A stretch of DNA of 64,000 bases, taken from Streptomyces parvulus. Lineage in GTDB: Bacteria; Actinomycetota; Actinomycetes; Streptomycetales; Streptomycetaceae. Of the stretch, positions 27,037 through 36,286 are shown piece by piece. The DNA lies in the NCBI RefSeq assembly GCF_014648855.1, contig NZ_BMRX01000001.1, positions 496,001-560,000 on the forward strand. Reading direction: 5' to 3'. A program made the position numbers and the translations under genes. The notes beneath the pieces are model-generated. The model saw only the letters and a list, made by a program, of their open reading frames with translations. It was not told the origin of the DNA and did not search any database. Position 1 is the stretch's first letter, and every line of letters begins with the position of its first letter.

Positions 27037-27326
27037 AGAAAGGGAAGGGTGGGGGAGTGTGACGCGCCGGGGATGTGGGCCGACTTCGCGGATGTGACGG
27101 AACGCTTCGTCCGTTGTGCGGCTTGGGGCGGGAGTGTCCGGGCTGCCCCGTGCTGGGCGGTGAAGGTGAGCAAAGGGGTTTATCGACTTGTCCTCACGCT
27201 TGAGGGCGAATCAGGGCTTCCGGGGTGGTTCGCCGGGGATCCGGTGGGCAACTCTGATCACGCGACGTCGTGCACAGCGTCGAGGCGGTCGGCCAACTGC
27301 CTTGGCAATAGCCCAAGTTCAGAGAG

Positions 27327-27355
27327 CTTCACGCACCTTCACGCAGCTTCACGCA
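27327..27355 (+). repeat. Three direct CTTCACGCA repeats upstream of secreted-protein gene
   Basis: Copies at 27327-27335, 27337-27345 and 27347-27355, a period of 10 bases, i.e. one helical turn. They end 24 bases before the ATG at 27379. Same-face direct repeats of this kind suit an activator or repressor that binds as an oligomer. Confidence 0.6.
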
Positions 27356-27378
27356 GGTCCAGTTCTGGAGGAACAAAC

Positions 27379-27705
27379 ATGGCAAGCATCCGTACCGCCC
27401 GTGTCGTCGCCGCCGTCGCCGCCCTTCCGCTCGCAGCCGCGCTCCTCGGCGGTGTGGCGACGGCGGACAACGGTGCCTTCGCGGACGACGGATCGAGCGC
27501 GACCGCCGCCAGCGCCAACGCCGGCATCCTCGGCAGCGGTGTCGGTGGCAGCAACAACGGCAACTCGTCCACGACGCAGCAGCAGGCCGTCGGCTCGGGC
27601 GCGTCGAACCAGAGCAACACCGCGCAGGTCGACGGCTCGGCGTTCACGGCGATCAACCAGGGCAACGAGAACGTCGCCGTCAGCTTCTCCCCGCTGTGGT
27701 GGTGA
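27379..27705 (+). CDS. Small secreted Asn/Gln/Gly/Ser-rich protein
   Basis: 108 aa. A Sec signal peptide (MASIRTARVVAAVAALPLAA..., cleavage near ATA or AFA, about residue 30) leaves about 78 residues rich in N, Q, G, S and A with no Cys. Segments such as GSNNGNSSTTQQQAV, ASNQSNTAQV and INQGNENVAV weakly resemble curlin-type repeats (Q-x-N-x-A spacing). It ends in SPLWW. ATG follows CTGGAGGAACAA, a strong ribosome binding site. It is not a chaplin (no GN-C-GN domain) or rodlin. A surface or aerial-hypha role is inferred. Confidence 0.8.
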   Translation: MASIRTARVVAAVAALPLAAALLGGVATADNGAFADDGSSATAASANAGILGSGVGGSNNGNSSTTQQQAVGSGASNQSNTAQVDGSAFTAINQGNENVAVSFSPLWW

Positions 27706-27780
27706 GCTGAGGGGGCCGGCGCGGGCGCGCTGCCGCGTCGGCCCCCGGTGATCGCGGGTGTGCTTCAAGGGGTCGCAGTG

Positions 27781-27818
27781 CGTCTGGGCGGCGGTGCTTC
27801 GGTGCCGCCGCCCAGACG
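27781..27818 (+). terminator. Terminator hairpin after the secreted-protein gene
   Basis: Perfect 14-bp arms (27781-27794 and 27805-27818) with a 10-base loop containing CTTCGG, 75 bases after the stop. Confidence 0.8.
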
Positions 27819-27951
27819 TTTCCGGCGGCGCGTCGGTGTCGCCGCCCAGACGTTTCCGGCGGTGCTCGGGTGTCGCCGCCCAGACCCTTCAGCTGTGCTC
27901 GGGTGCCGCCGCCCAGACGCTTCGGCTGTGCTTCGGTGTCGCCGCCCATTC
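27807..27951 (+). repeat. 33/34-bp tandem repeat, five units
   Basis: The core GCCGCCCAGAC occurs at 27807, 27841, 27875 and 27908, with a variant GCCGCCCATTC at 27941 (spacing 34, 34, 33, 33). Between cores each unit reads like KTTYSRGCKGTGCTYGGGTGYC (degenerate). The first core is the right arm of the terminator hairpin, so the array looks like repeated copies of that arm. Any frame through it is Arg/Cys/Arg-like and not a gene. Confidence 0.8.
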
Positions 27952-28146
27952 GTTTCGCCGAGAGCGGGCCCGCGGAGGACGCGGCCGCTCCGCTGCAGAG
28001 GCCCCTAGGGTGAACCCGCAGTGGCCCTCCACCCCTCGTCCACCTACAGGAGGTGCAGCGGGCCCCACCCCTACAACCTGAGGCGGAGTCCGCTTCGGGA
28101 CCTGCGGCCGATCCGCCGGACACCCCCTCGCTCCTAGCGTTGAGCC
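27952..28146. other. Upstream region of the SigE-family sigma gene
   Basis: No gene. It separates the tandem repeat from the sigma factor start. An AGGAGG at 28049-28054 is far (93 bases) from the ATG, and nothing like it sits directly before the start codon, so the sigma mRNA may be leaderless or use a short leader. Confidence 0.45.
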
Positions 28147-28719
28147 ATGACCACACCCGTCTGCACCAGCGCTTCCGAAGCCGCCACAGCCACGGCGCCA
28201 GCAAGGGCGCAGACCTTCCCGTACCCGTCGTTCTCGTCGTACGTGAAGGCCCGCCAGCCGGTGCTGCTGCGTACCGCCCGGTCGCTCACCGCGAACCCGA
28301 GCGACGCGGAGGACCTGCTGCAGACCGCGCTGACCAAGACCTACGTCGCCTGGGAGCGCATCGAGGACCACCGCGCCCTGGACGGCTACGTGCGCCGCGC
28401 CCTGCTGAACACCCGGACCTCGCAGTGGCGCAAGCGCAAGGTCGACGAGTTCGCCTGCGAGGAGCTGCCCGAGCCGGAGCCCCTGCCGGCCGGCGACGAC
28501 CCGGCGGAGCGGCAGGCGCTGCACGACGCGATGTGGCGGGCGATCATGAAGCTGCCCGCCCGGCAGCGTGCGATGGTCGTCCTCAGGTACTACGAGGACC
28601 TCAGCGAGGCCCAGACGGCCGAAGTGCTCGGGGTTTCCGTGGGCACCGTGAAGTCCGCCGTCTCCCGGGCGCTCGGCAAGCTCCGCGAGGACCCTGAGCT
28701 GGGGATTGTCCGCAGCTGA
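28147..28719 (+). CDS. SigE-family ECF-like RNA polymerase sigma factor
   Basis: 190 aa. Region 2 (about residues 25-95) includes LTANPSDAEDLLQTALTKTYVAW, and region 4 (about 130-185) includes LPARQRAMVVLRYYEDLSEAQTAEVLGVSVGTVKSAVSRAL, the HTH for -35 recognition. It belongs to the SigE/SigL-like actinobacterial 50-family of ECF factors. No anti-sigma gene is adjacent; an acyl-CoA synthetase follows 158 bases downstream. The ribosome binding site is not obvious. Its trigger and regulon are unknown. Confidence 0.92.
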   Translation: MTTPVCTSASEAATATAPARAQTFPYPSFSSYVKARQPVLLRTARSLTANPSDAEDLLQTALTKTYVAWERIEDHRALDGYVRRALLNTRTSQWRKRKVDEFACEELPEPEPLPAGDDPAERQALHDAMWRAIMKLPARQRAMVVLRYYEDLSEAQTAEVLGVSVGTVKSAVSRALGKLREDPELGIVRS

Positions 28720-28876
28720 CGGCAGAAAGGGCCTTCGGGCCGTGAGCCGTCCGGGCTCCCGGCGGGGCAGCCCGCACTGATCGATCACCCGGGAGTAGTG
28801 ACATACCGCGCGGTATGTGCGCAGAATCAGCGCAACCCTTACCGCCGCGTAGGCAATGTCGCCCCGGGAGGACACC

Positions 28877-30532
<1,656 letters not shown>

Positions 30533-30555
30533 CCGAGTCCGGCCGGGGAGGCGGA

Positions 30556-30587
30556 CCGACGGTGCGGGACCGTACCCGTACCGTCGG
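30556..30587. terminator. Terminator between convergent genes
   Basis: 8-bp outer arms CCGACGGT (30556-30563) and ACCGTCGG (30580-30587) with an inner GGGACCGTACCC pairing. Confidence 0.7.
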
Positions 30588-30622
30588 CCGTCGGCGTCCG
30601 GGACGCCTGGGACGCCTGGGCG

Positions 30623-33600
30623 TCAGTTGGTCCCGATCCGGGACAGCAGCTCGACGATCCGGCCCTGCACCTCGCCGCTGGTGGAGCGCTCGGCCAGGAA
30701 CAGCACGGTCTCGCCCGAGGCCAGCCGCGGCAGGTCGGCCTGGTCGACGGCGGCGGTGTAGACGACCAGCGGGGTGCGGTTGAGCTGCCCGTTCGCGCGC
30801 AGCCAGCCGACGATCCCGGCGGAGCCCTCCTGGCGCCGCTGCACCTGCATCAGGTCCATCACCACCAGGTTCGGCCGGAACTGCCCGGCCAGCGCCACCG
30901 CGTCGGCGTCGCTCGCCGCCCGCGCCACCTGCATCCCGCGCCGCTCCAGCGTCGAGGTCAGCGCCAGCGCGATCTCCGCGTGCTCCTCGATCAGCAGGAC
31001 GCGCGGCGGGTGCTGCTCGGTGTCCCGGGGCGCGAGGGCCTTCAGCAGTACGGCCGGATCGGCGCCGTAGGCGGCGTCCCGCGAGGCCTGTCCGAGGCCG
31101 GCCGTGACCAGCACCGGCACCTCGGCGGCCACCGCGGCCTGCCGCAGCGACTGGAGCGCGGTACGGGTGATCGGCCCGGTCAGCGGGTCCACGAACAGCG
31201 CGGCCGGGAACGCCGCGATCTGCGCGTCGACCTCCTCGCGCGAGTGCACGATCACCGGACGGTAGCCGCGGTCGCTGAGCGCCTGCTGCGTGGAGACGTC
31301 CGGGGCGGGCCACACCAGCAGCCGGCGCGGGTTGTCCAGCGGCTCCGGCGGCAGTTCGTCGTCCATCGGCTGCGGACGCGGCGGATCCGCCACCTCCACG
31401 GCACCGCCGGGCCCGTCCAGCGGCTCGGGCCCCTCGGCGGCGTCCTTGTCGGGCGCCCCTATGGCGTACGAGCGTCCGGCGCCCTCGGAGGCGGGAGCGA
31501 GCCGCTGCTGTCCGCCGCCCAGGGAGGGCTGCTCCTGACCCTGCGGCTGCGGCTGCGGCTGCGGCTGCTGCTTCGGCTGCGGGGCGGCGGCCGGCTGCTC
31601 GGTCGCCGGGTGCGGGCGGGCCGGCTGGTCCCCGCGCGGGTCGGGCGGCGTACCCAGCTTGCGGCGCCGCCCGGAGGTGGCCGCCTGGGGCGGTGCGGGG
31701 GTCGCCGACGGCTGCTGCACCTGCACCGCCTGCCGGTTGAACGGCACGCCCTGGCCGAGCGTCCGGACGCTGATCGAACGCCCCTGGGTCGCGTTCGGGT
31801 CGGCGGGCGCGGACGCCTCGGCCGGCAGCGGCTGGGCGGCGCGGGGCGCGGGCGCGTTCTCGGGCGGCAGCGGGGTGCCCTGGCTCGGCGTGGAGTGGGG
31901 GACGCCCCGCGGGGGCGTCGAGGCCGGGCCGGGAGCACCGGCGCCCTCGCCCTGGGGCGGGGTGGCGGGCCAGGGCTGCGGGGCCTCGGGCGCGGCCGGG
32001 ACACCGGGTACGGCCTGCGCGGGCGGCGTGGCCTGCGCCTGTCCGCCCTGCGGCGGGGCCTCCTCCGCGGCCCGTGCGGCCCCGGCCCGGCGGCGCCGTC
32101 CCGTGGGCGCCTCGGCCGGGTGCGGCTGCGGCGGCGTGTGGTCCTCGGCCTGGTCGTGCGGTACGGCGTCGTGGCGGCCCTCGTCGACCGGGGCGTCGCC
32201 GAGGGCGGCCGGGCCGGGCAGCGGGGCGGCCTGGGGCTGCGCCGCGGCCTGCGCCTGAGCCTGGGACGGTGCCGCGGCCTGCGCCTGCGCCTGCGCCTGC
32301 GCCTGCGCCTGCGGTTGGGCCGGGCTCGGTGCGGGTGCCTGGGCCCGCGCGGGGACCGGGCCCCGGGCGTGGGCGGCCGCCGGAGCACTCTGCGCCGGGA
32401 CCTGGCCCGCCACCGTGCCGTCGGCCGGGCGGTCCGCGTCGGCGGGCGGCAGCGCGAACACCTGGCGCGGCGCCGCCTCCTGCGCGGCGGCCCGCTCGTT
32501 CGCGGAGGCCAGGGCGCGGCGGCGGCGCCCCGTGGGCCGGTCGGCGTCCGGCGGGTCGGACTCCCCGGCCTGCGCGGGCAGCGCCGGCGGCAGCGCCTGC
32601 TGCTCGGCGCCGTCCTGCCGGGCGAGGCCCCCGGCGGGCGCGGGCACACCCTGCGGCGGTACGGCGGTGCCGCCCAGGCCGGTGTTGGAGGCCGCGGACC
32701 CGCCCCGGTTCTCGCCGGCCATGACGACGGCGCCCTCGGCCACCCCGGCCCGCGCTCCCGGCGGCAGCTCCGCGGCACCGGCACCCGCGTCCTCGGCGGG
32801 CCGGCCGCGCCGGCGCCCCGTACCGCCGGACCCCTCGCCCGACCCTGCCTGCGCGGGCACCGCGAGCGCCGCCGGGGACTGGGCGCCCGGCGCCTGGGCG
32901 GCGTACGCCTGCCCGGCCTGCTGCGGTGCGCCCTGCTGCGGTGCACCCTGCTCCAACGCGGCCTGTTCCTGCGGCTGGGCCGCGCGCCGCCTGCGTCGCC
33001 CGGTGGGCGCGGTGCCCTCGGTCGCGGGCGGGCCCTGCTCCTCGCCGCCCCCGGACTCGCTCTCCAGGAACGCGTCGACGGAGGACGCCGCGCGCCGGGC
33101 CCGGCGCCGCCCGCCCCCGGCGGCCGGCTCACGGACGGCGAGCGCGTTGTCGGCACCCGCGGCACCCACGGCCCCGGCGTCCTCGCCGCCCGCCCCGACC
33201 GGATCCGGCACCGGTACCGGCGCCGGAACGGCCCCGGCGCCGCCGCCGATCGGCACCTCCAGCACGTAGGCGCTGCCGCTCATGCCCGGCACCTCGTGCG
33301 TCTGGAGCACGCCGCCGTGCGCCCGCACGATCCCGCGCACGATCGGCTCGTGCACCGGGTCTCCCCCGGCGTACGGCCCGCGCACCTCGATGCGGACGAC
33401 CGAACCGCGCTGCGCCGCCGCGACCACGACCGTGTTGTCCAGGTAGCCGCCGGTCGCCGACACGGGCGAGTTGCCGGTGGCGTCGACGCCCGCGACGTCC
33501 GCGACGAGGTGGGCCAGCGCGGTCGCCAGCAGCCGGACGTCGACCTCGGCCTCGATGGGCGGCGCGTGCACCGCGAACTGCACCCGCCCGGGACCGATCA

Positions 33601-34900
33601 GCTCCACGGCACCGTCGACACCGGCGGCGACGACGGCGTCGAGCATCACCTTGGTGCGGACGACCTGTTCGCCGCCGACGTCGAGGCGCTGGTAGCCGAG
33701 GACGTTGTCGATGAGCGTGGTGATGCGGGAGTAGCCGGCCGAGAGGTGGTGCAGCACCTGGTTCGCCTCGGGCCACAGCTGCCCCGCGTCGTCGGAGGCC
33801 AGCGCGGCCAGCTCCCGGCGCAGCTCGTCCAGCGGGCCGCGCAGGGAGCCGCCGAGGAGGGTGAGCAGCTGCTCGTGCCGGGCGGCGATCGCCTCGTACC
33901 GGTCCTTCTCCCGCTCGCCCAGCGCGGCGTAGCGGTCGGCGTGCACGGCGGTCTCCTCCGCGTGCTTCTCGCGCAGCTCCTCCAGCTCGGCGGCGTGCTC
34001 CCGGCGCAGCGCGGTCAGCTCGGCGGCGTGCTCCTCGGCGAGCCGCTCCAGCTCCTCGGCGTGCCGCTGCTCCGCCTCCTCGTGCTCCTGGACGAGCGCG
34101 TCGTACGGACGCCGGTCGGTGAAGGTCATCACGGCGCCGACCAGCTGGTCGCCGTCGCGCACGGGCGCGGTCGTCAGGTCGACCGGCAGCTGGTCGCCGT
34201 TCTTGGCGAACACCACCTGCCCGCGCACCCGGTGCTTGCGCCCGGAGCGCAGGGTGTCGGCCAGCGGCGACTCGTCGTACGGGAAGGGCGAGCCGTCGGC
34301 CCGCGAGTGCAGGACGAGGGTGTGCAGCTCGCGGCCGCCGAGTTCACCGGCGCGGTAGCCCAGTATCTGGGCGGCGGCCGGGTTGACGAGGACGATGCGG
34401 CCGTCGGTGTCGGTGCCCACGACGCCCTCGGAGGCGGCCCGCAGGATCATCTCGGTCTGGCGCTGCGAACGGGCCAGTTCGGCCTCGGTGTCGACGGTGC
34501 CGGAGAGGTCGCGGACGACGAGCATCAGCAGTTCGTCGCCGGTGTAGCCGTAGGTGTCGTAGGCCTGCTGGCCGGTCTCCAGGTTGGCGCTGGTGACCTC
34601 GACGGGGAACTCCGAGCCGTCGGTGCGCCGCGCCGTCATCCGGGTGGGCTTGGTCCGCGCCCGGGGGTCGACGTGGTCGGGGCGCCGCATGGAGCCGGGG
34701 ATGAGGCGCGAGTCGAACTGCGGGAGCAGGTCCAGCAGTCCGCGGCCCACCAGCGCGGTGCCCGGAGTCTCGAAGGCCTCCAGGGCGATGGTGTTCGCGT
34801 TGACCACGGTGCCGTTGGCGTTGACCAGGACCAACGCGTCGGGCAGCGCGTCCAGTATGGCTGCGAGGCGAGCAGCGCCTCGGGATGGCCTGCTGCTCAC
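30623..34900 (-). CDS. Large PAS-PAS pseudo-histidine kinase with tandem receiver domains
   Basis: 1425 aa from GTG 34900, chosen because AGGAGGG lies 8 bases upstream; a start 18 codons earlier has none. Order: PAS (about 10-120), PAS (about 150-270, AASEGVVGTDTDGRIVLVNP), coiled coil (275-350), a kinase-like core (350-550), a 630-residue Pro/Gln/Ala-rich disordered linker with six GRRR-type motifs, and two receiver-like domains (about 1190-1285 and 1298-1420). The H-box reads GGSLRGPLDELR where SHELRTPL is expected, so the phosphoacceptor His is missing, and N and G1 boxes are eroded. The second receiver keeps VVMDLM but lacks a clear Lys. It is likely a scaffold or sensor, not a working kinase. 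Confidence 0.88.
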   Translation of the reverse strand: MSSRPSRGAARLAAILDALPDALVLVNANGTVVNANTIALEAFETPGTALVGRGLLDLLPQFDSRLIPGSMRRPDHVDPRARTKPTRMTARRTDGSEFPVEVTSANLETGQQAYDTYGYTGDELLMLVVRDLSGTVDTEAELARSQRQTEMILRAASEGVVGTDTDGRIVLVNPAAAQILGYRAGELGGRELHTLVLHSRADGSPFPYDESPLADTLRSGRKHRVRGQVVFAKNGDQLPVDLTTAPVRDGDQLVGAVMTFTDRRPYDALVQEHEEAEQRHAEELERLAEEHAAELTALRREHAAELEELREKHAEETAVHADRYAALGEREKDRYEAIAARHEQLLTLLGGSLRGPLDELRRELAALASDDAGQLWPEANQVLHHLSAGYSRITTLIDNVLGYQRLDVGGEQVVRTKVMLDAVVAAGVDGAVELIGPGRVQFAVHAPPIEAEVDVRLLATALAHLVADVAGVDATGNSPVSATGGYLDNTVVVAAAQRGSVVRIEVRGPYAGGDPVHEPIVRGIVRAHGGVLQTHEVPGMSGSAYVLEVPIGGGAGAVPAPVPVPDPVGAGGEDAGAVGAAGADNALAVREPAAGGGRRRARRAASSVDAFLESESGGGEEQGPPATEGTAPTGRRRRRAAQPQEQAALEQGAPQQGAPQQAGQAYAAQAPGAQSPAALAVPAQAGSGEGSGGTGRRRGRPAEDAGAGAAELPPGARAGVAEGAVVMAGENRGGSAASNTGLGGTAVPPQGVPAPAGGLARQDGAEQQALPPALPAQAGESDPPDADRPTGRRRRALASANERAAAQEAAPRQVFALPPADADRPADGTVAGQVPAQSAPAAAHARGPVPARAQAPAPSPAQPQAQAQAQAQAQAAAPSQAQAQAAAQPQAAPLPGPAALGDAPVDEGRHDAVPHDQAEDHTPPQPHPAEAPTGRRRRAGAARAAEEAPPQGGQAQATPPAQAVPGVPAAPEAPQPWPATPPQGEGAGAPGPASTPPRGVPHSTPSQGTPLPPENAPAPRAAQPLPAEASAPADPNATQGRSISVRTLGQGVPFNRQAVQVQQPSATPAPPQAATSGRRRKLGTPPDPRGDQPARPHPATEQPAAAPQPKQQPQPQPQPQGQEQPSLGGGQQRLAPASEGAGRSYAIGAPDKDAAEGPEPLDGPGGAVEVADPPRPQPMDDELPPEPLDNPRRLLVWPAPDVSTQQALSDRGYRPVIVHSREEVDAQIAAFPAALFVDPLTGPITRTALQSLRQAAVAAEVPVLVTAGLGQASRDAAYGADPAVLLKALAPRDTEQHPPRVLLIEEHAEIALALTSTLERRGMQVARAASDADAVALAGQFRPNLVVMDLMQVQRRQEGSAGIVGWLRANGQLNRTPLVVYTAAVDQADLPRLASGETVLFLAERSTSGEVQGRIVELLSRIGTN

Positions 34901-35100
34901 GAGACGCTTCCCTCCTGTTACCGCACTTGCCGACCGCCTGGGCCATCTTGCCAACCGGCCCCCAGGGTGTCACGCGAGGGAGTCTAAGGGTTGGGCCCCG
35001 GCGGGCGGCGTGGGATGCGACGGAGGTCGCACGAGGAAGTGACGTAGAACGTGTGAGCGGCGCCCGCCGGGCGCCCGCCCGGCACCTCGCCCCGCGCCCT

Positions 35101-35589
35101 CTACGACCGTCCCCGCGCCCCCACCTCGGGCAGCAGCGGCACCATGCGGTCCCAGCGGGAGATCTCGCAGCCGTCGCGCCGGTCGTACGTCACGTCGACC
35201 GGGCGTCCGGCCCAGACGCCGGTGACGTGCGCGGTGGCCGGGCCGCCGTACTGCATGGTGCAGACGCTGCCCTCCGGGACCGGGGCGAAGGCGTCCTGCC
35301 CCCACCGGGTGTCGCGCTCGACGGCGGCGCAGGCGCCCTCGGGGTCGGGGTGGGTGCCCCCGCCCGGGTTGCAGTACAGCTCGAACGTCCCGTCGGCGCC
35401 CGCGCCGGCGTCCCGGACGGTGACGGTCAGGTGATCACCCGCCGGGACCGAAACGGTACTGGCACCGGCACCGGCACCGGCACCGGTGGCCGCGGCCGGG
35501 TGGGCCGCGGAGAGGGAGGCGAGGGACGCGAGGGACACGGCGGCAGCGCCGAGGAGGCGGGCGGCGGGGGTGCGGGAGACCTGGAACAT
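35101..35589 (-). CDS. Subtilisin inhibitor-like (SSI family) secreted protease inhibitor
   Basis: 162 aa. The signal peptide (MFQVSRTPAARLLGAAAVSL...) runs to about residue 35, ending near AAATGAGAGAG. Four Cys in the SSI positions: LYCNPGGGTHPDPEGAC, VCTMQYGGP and DGCEISRWD. The expected reactive bond is Met-Gln in VCTMQY (compare CPMVY of SSI), so a Met P1 suits subtilisin-like targets. GTHP and VTGVWAGRPV match the family fold. ATG 35589 removes a poor upstream extension. The Gly/Ala spacer after the signal is an odd addition. It stands alone on the minus strand next to tRNA-Ser(GCU). Confidence 0.9.
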   Translation of the reverse strand: MFQVSRTPAARLLGAAAVSLASLASLSAAHPAAATGAGAGAGASTVSVPAGDHLTVTVRDAGAGADGTFELYCNPGGGTHPDPEGACAAVERDTRWGQDAFAPVPEGSVCTMQYGGPATAHVTGVWAGRPVDVTYDRRDGCEISRWDRMVPLLPEVGARGRS

Positions 35590-35769
35590 GCCCTGCCCAA
35601 CGCGCGGGCGCGCCGGACGTTGCGCGGCGGGTCCCCGGGGGCCGCCGTAAGGCTTTGCCCCGCGGCCCGCGCGCCTAGTACCGTGGGGGTCGATTGGTGA
35701 CAGCGCGCTCAACTGTGTCATCATCGGCACGCACCGCTCGCGCTCGCCCGCGAGACGGTGATGTTGTCT

Positions 35770-35860
35770 GGAGGCGTCGCCTAGTCCGGTCTATGGCGCC
35801 GCACTGCTAATGCGGTTTGGGTCTTAAAGCCCATCGAGGGTTCAAATCCCTCCGCCTCCG
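35770..35860 (+). tRNA. tRNA-Ser (anticodon GCU)
   Basis: 91 nt: acceptor GGAGGCG/CGCCTCC, anticodon loop CTGCTAA between CCGCA and TGCGG, long variable arm, T arm GAGGG-TTCAAAT-CCCTC. Reads AGC/AGU codons. No encoded CCA. Confidence 0.96.
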
Positions 35861-35870
35861 CACCGATCAC

Positions 35871-35901
35871 CGAAGCCCCGGCCCACTCGGCCGGGGCTTC
35901 G
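35871..35901 (+). terminator. Terminator after tRNA-Ser(GCU)
   Basis: Perfect 12-bp arms (35871-35882 and 35890-35901), 7-base loop, 10 bases downstream of the tRNA. Confidence 0.85.
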
Positions 35902-36063
35902 CTGTTCGTCCGGCGCCGCGCATCCCGGCCGAGGGCTGTTTTCCCAGCTCACAAGGGGTGGGGCTAACGGATTTCACATGGCGGCGGCAGTCATGTAATG
36001 TTCTTCCTGTCGCCGCGAGCGGGCCGGAAGGGCCGGGAGCGGCGGCAAAACTGAAGAAGACAA

Positions 36064-36136
36064 GCACTCGTAGCTTAACGGATAGAGCATCTGACTACGG
36101 ATCAGAAGGTTGCAGGTTCGAATCCTGCCGAGTGCA
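36064..36136 (+). tRNA. tRNA-Arg (anticodon ACG)
   Basis: 73 nt: acceptor GCACTCG/CGAGTGC, anticodon stem TCTGA/TCAGA around CTACGGA, T arm GCAGG-TTCGAAT-CCTGC, discriminator A. Its A34 is the expected target of TadA, encoded at 60932-61402. Confidence 0.96.
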
Positions 36137-36142
36137 CATCTC

Positions 36143-36177
36143 GCGAAGGCCCCGTCGAAGACCGACGGGGCCTTCGC
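36143..36177 (+). terminator. Terminator after tRNA-Arg
   Basis: Perfect 15-bp arms (36143-36157 and 36163-36177) with a 5-base loop, 6 bases after the tRNA. Confidence 0.88.
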
Positions 36178-36286
36178 TGTTTGCCGTCGGCGTGATGGTC
36201 ATTCACAACTTTGTCTAGGGTGTGCGCATGTTGCGCGTACGCATCTTCTTCATATCCGACCGGCCGAGCCTCGACGGAGGCACCCG

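Larger units (their letters stand above)
27012..27378. other. Divergent intergenic region, prim-pol and secreted protein genes
   Basis: 367 bases with no gene. It holds the LexA-like site at its left end and a threefold CTTCACGCA repeat at its right end (27327-27355). The A+T content rises around 27180-27320. Confidence 0.6.

Noticed and set aside
27379-27705. Chaplin gene
   Set aside because: No Cys residues and no chaplin domain; only a signal peptide and N/Q-rich composition are shared.
27807-27951. CRISPR-like repeat array
   Set aside because: Units are directly contiguous at 33-34 bases with no unique spacers and no cas genes nearby.
30980-34987. A 1335-aa plus-strand open frame opposite the pseudokinase gene
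   Set aside because: It is the GC-rich complement of the real minus-strand gene; no ribosome binding site, His/Arg/Gly-rich residues with no domains.
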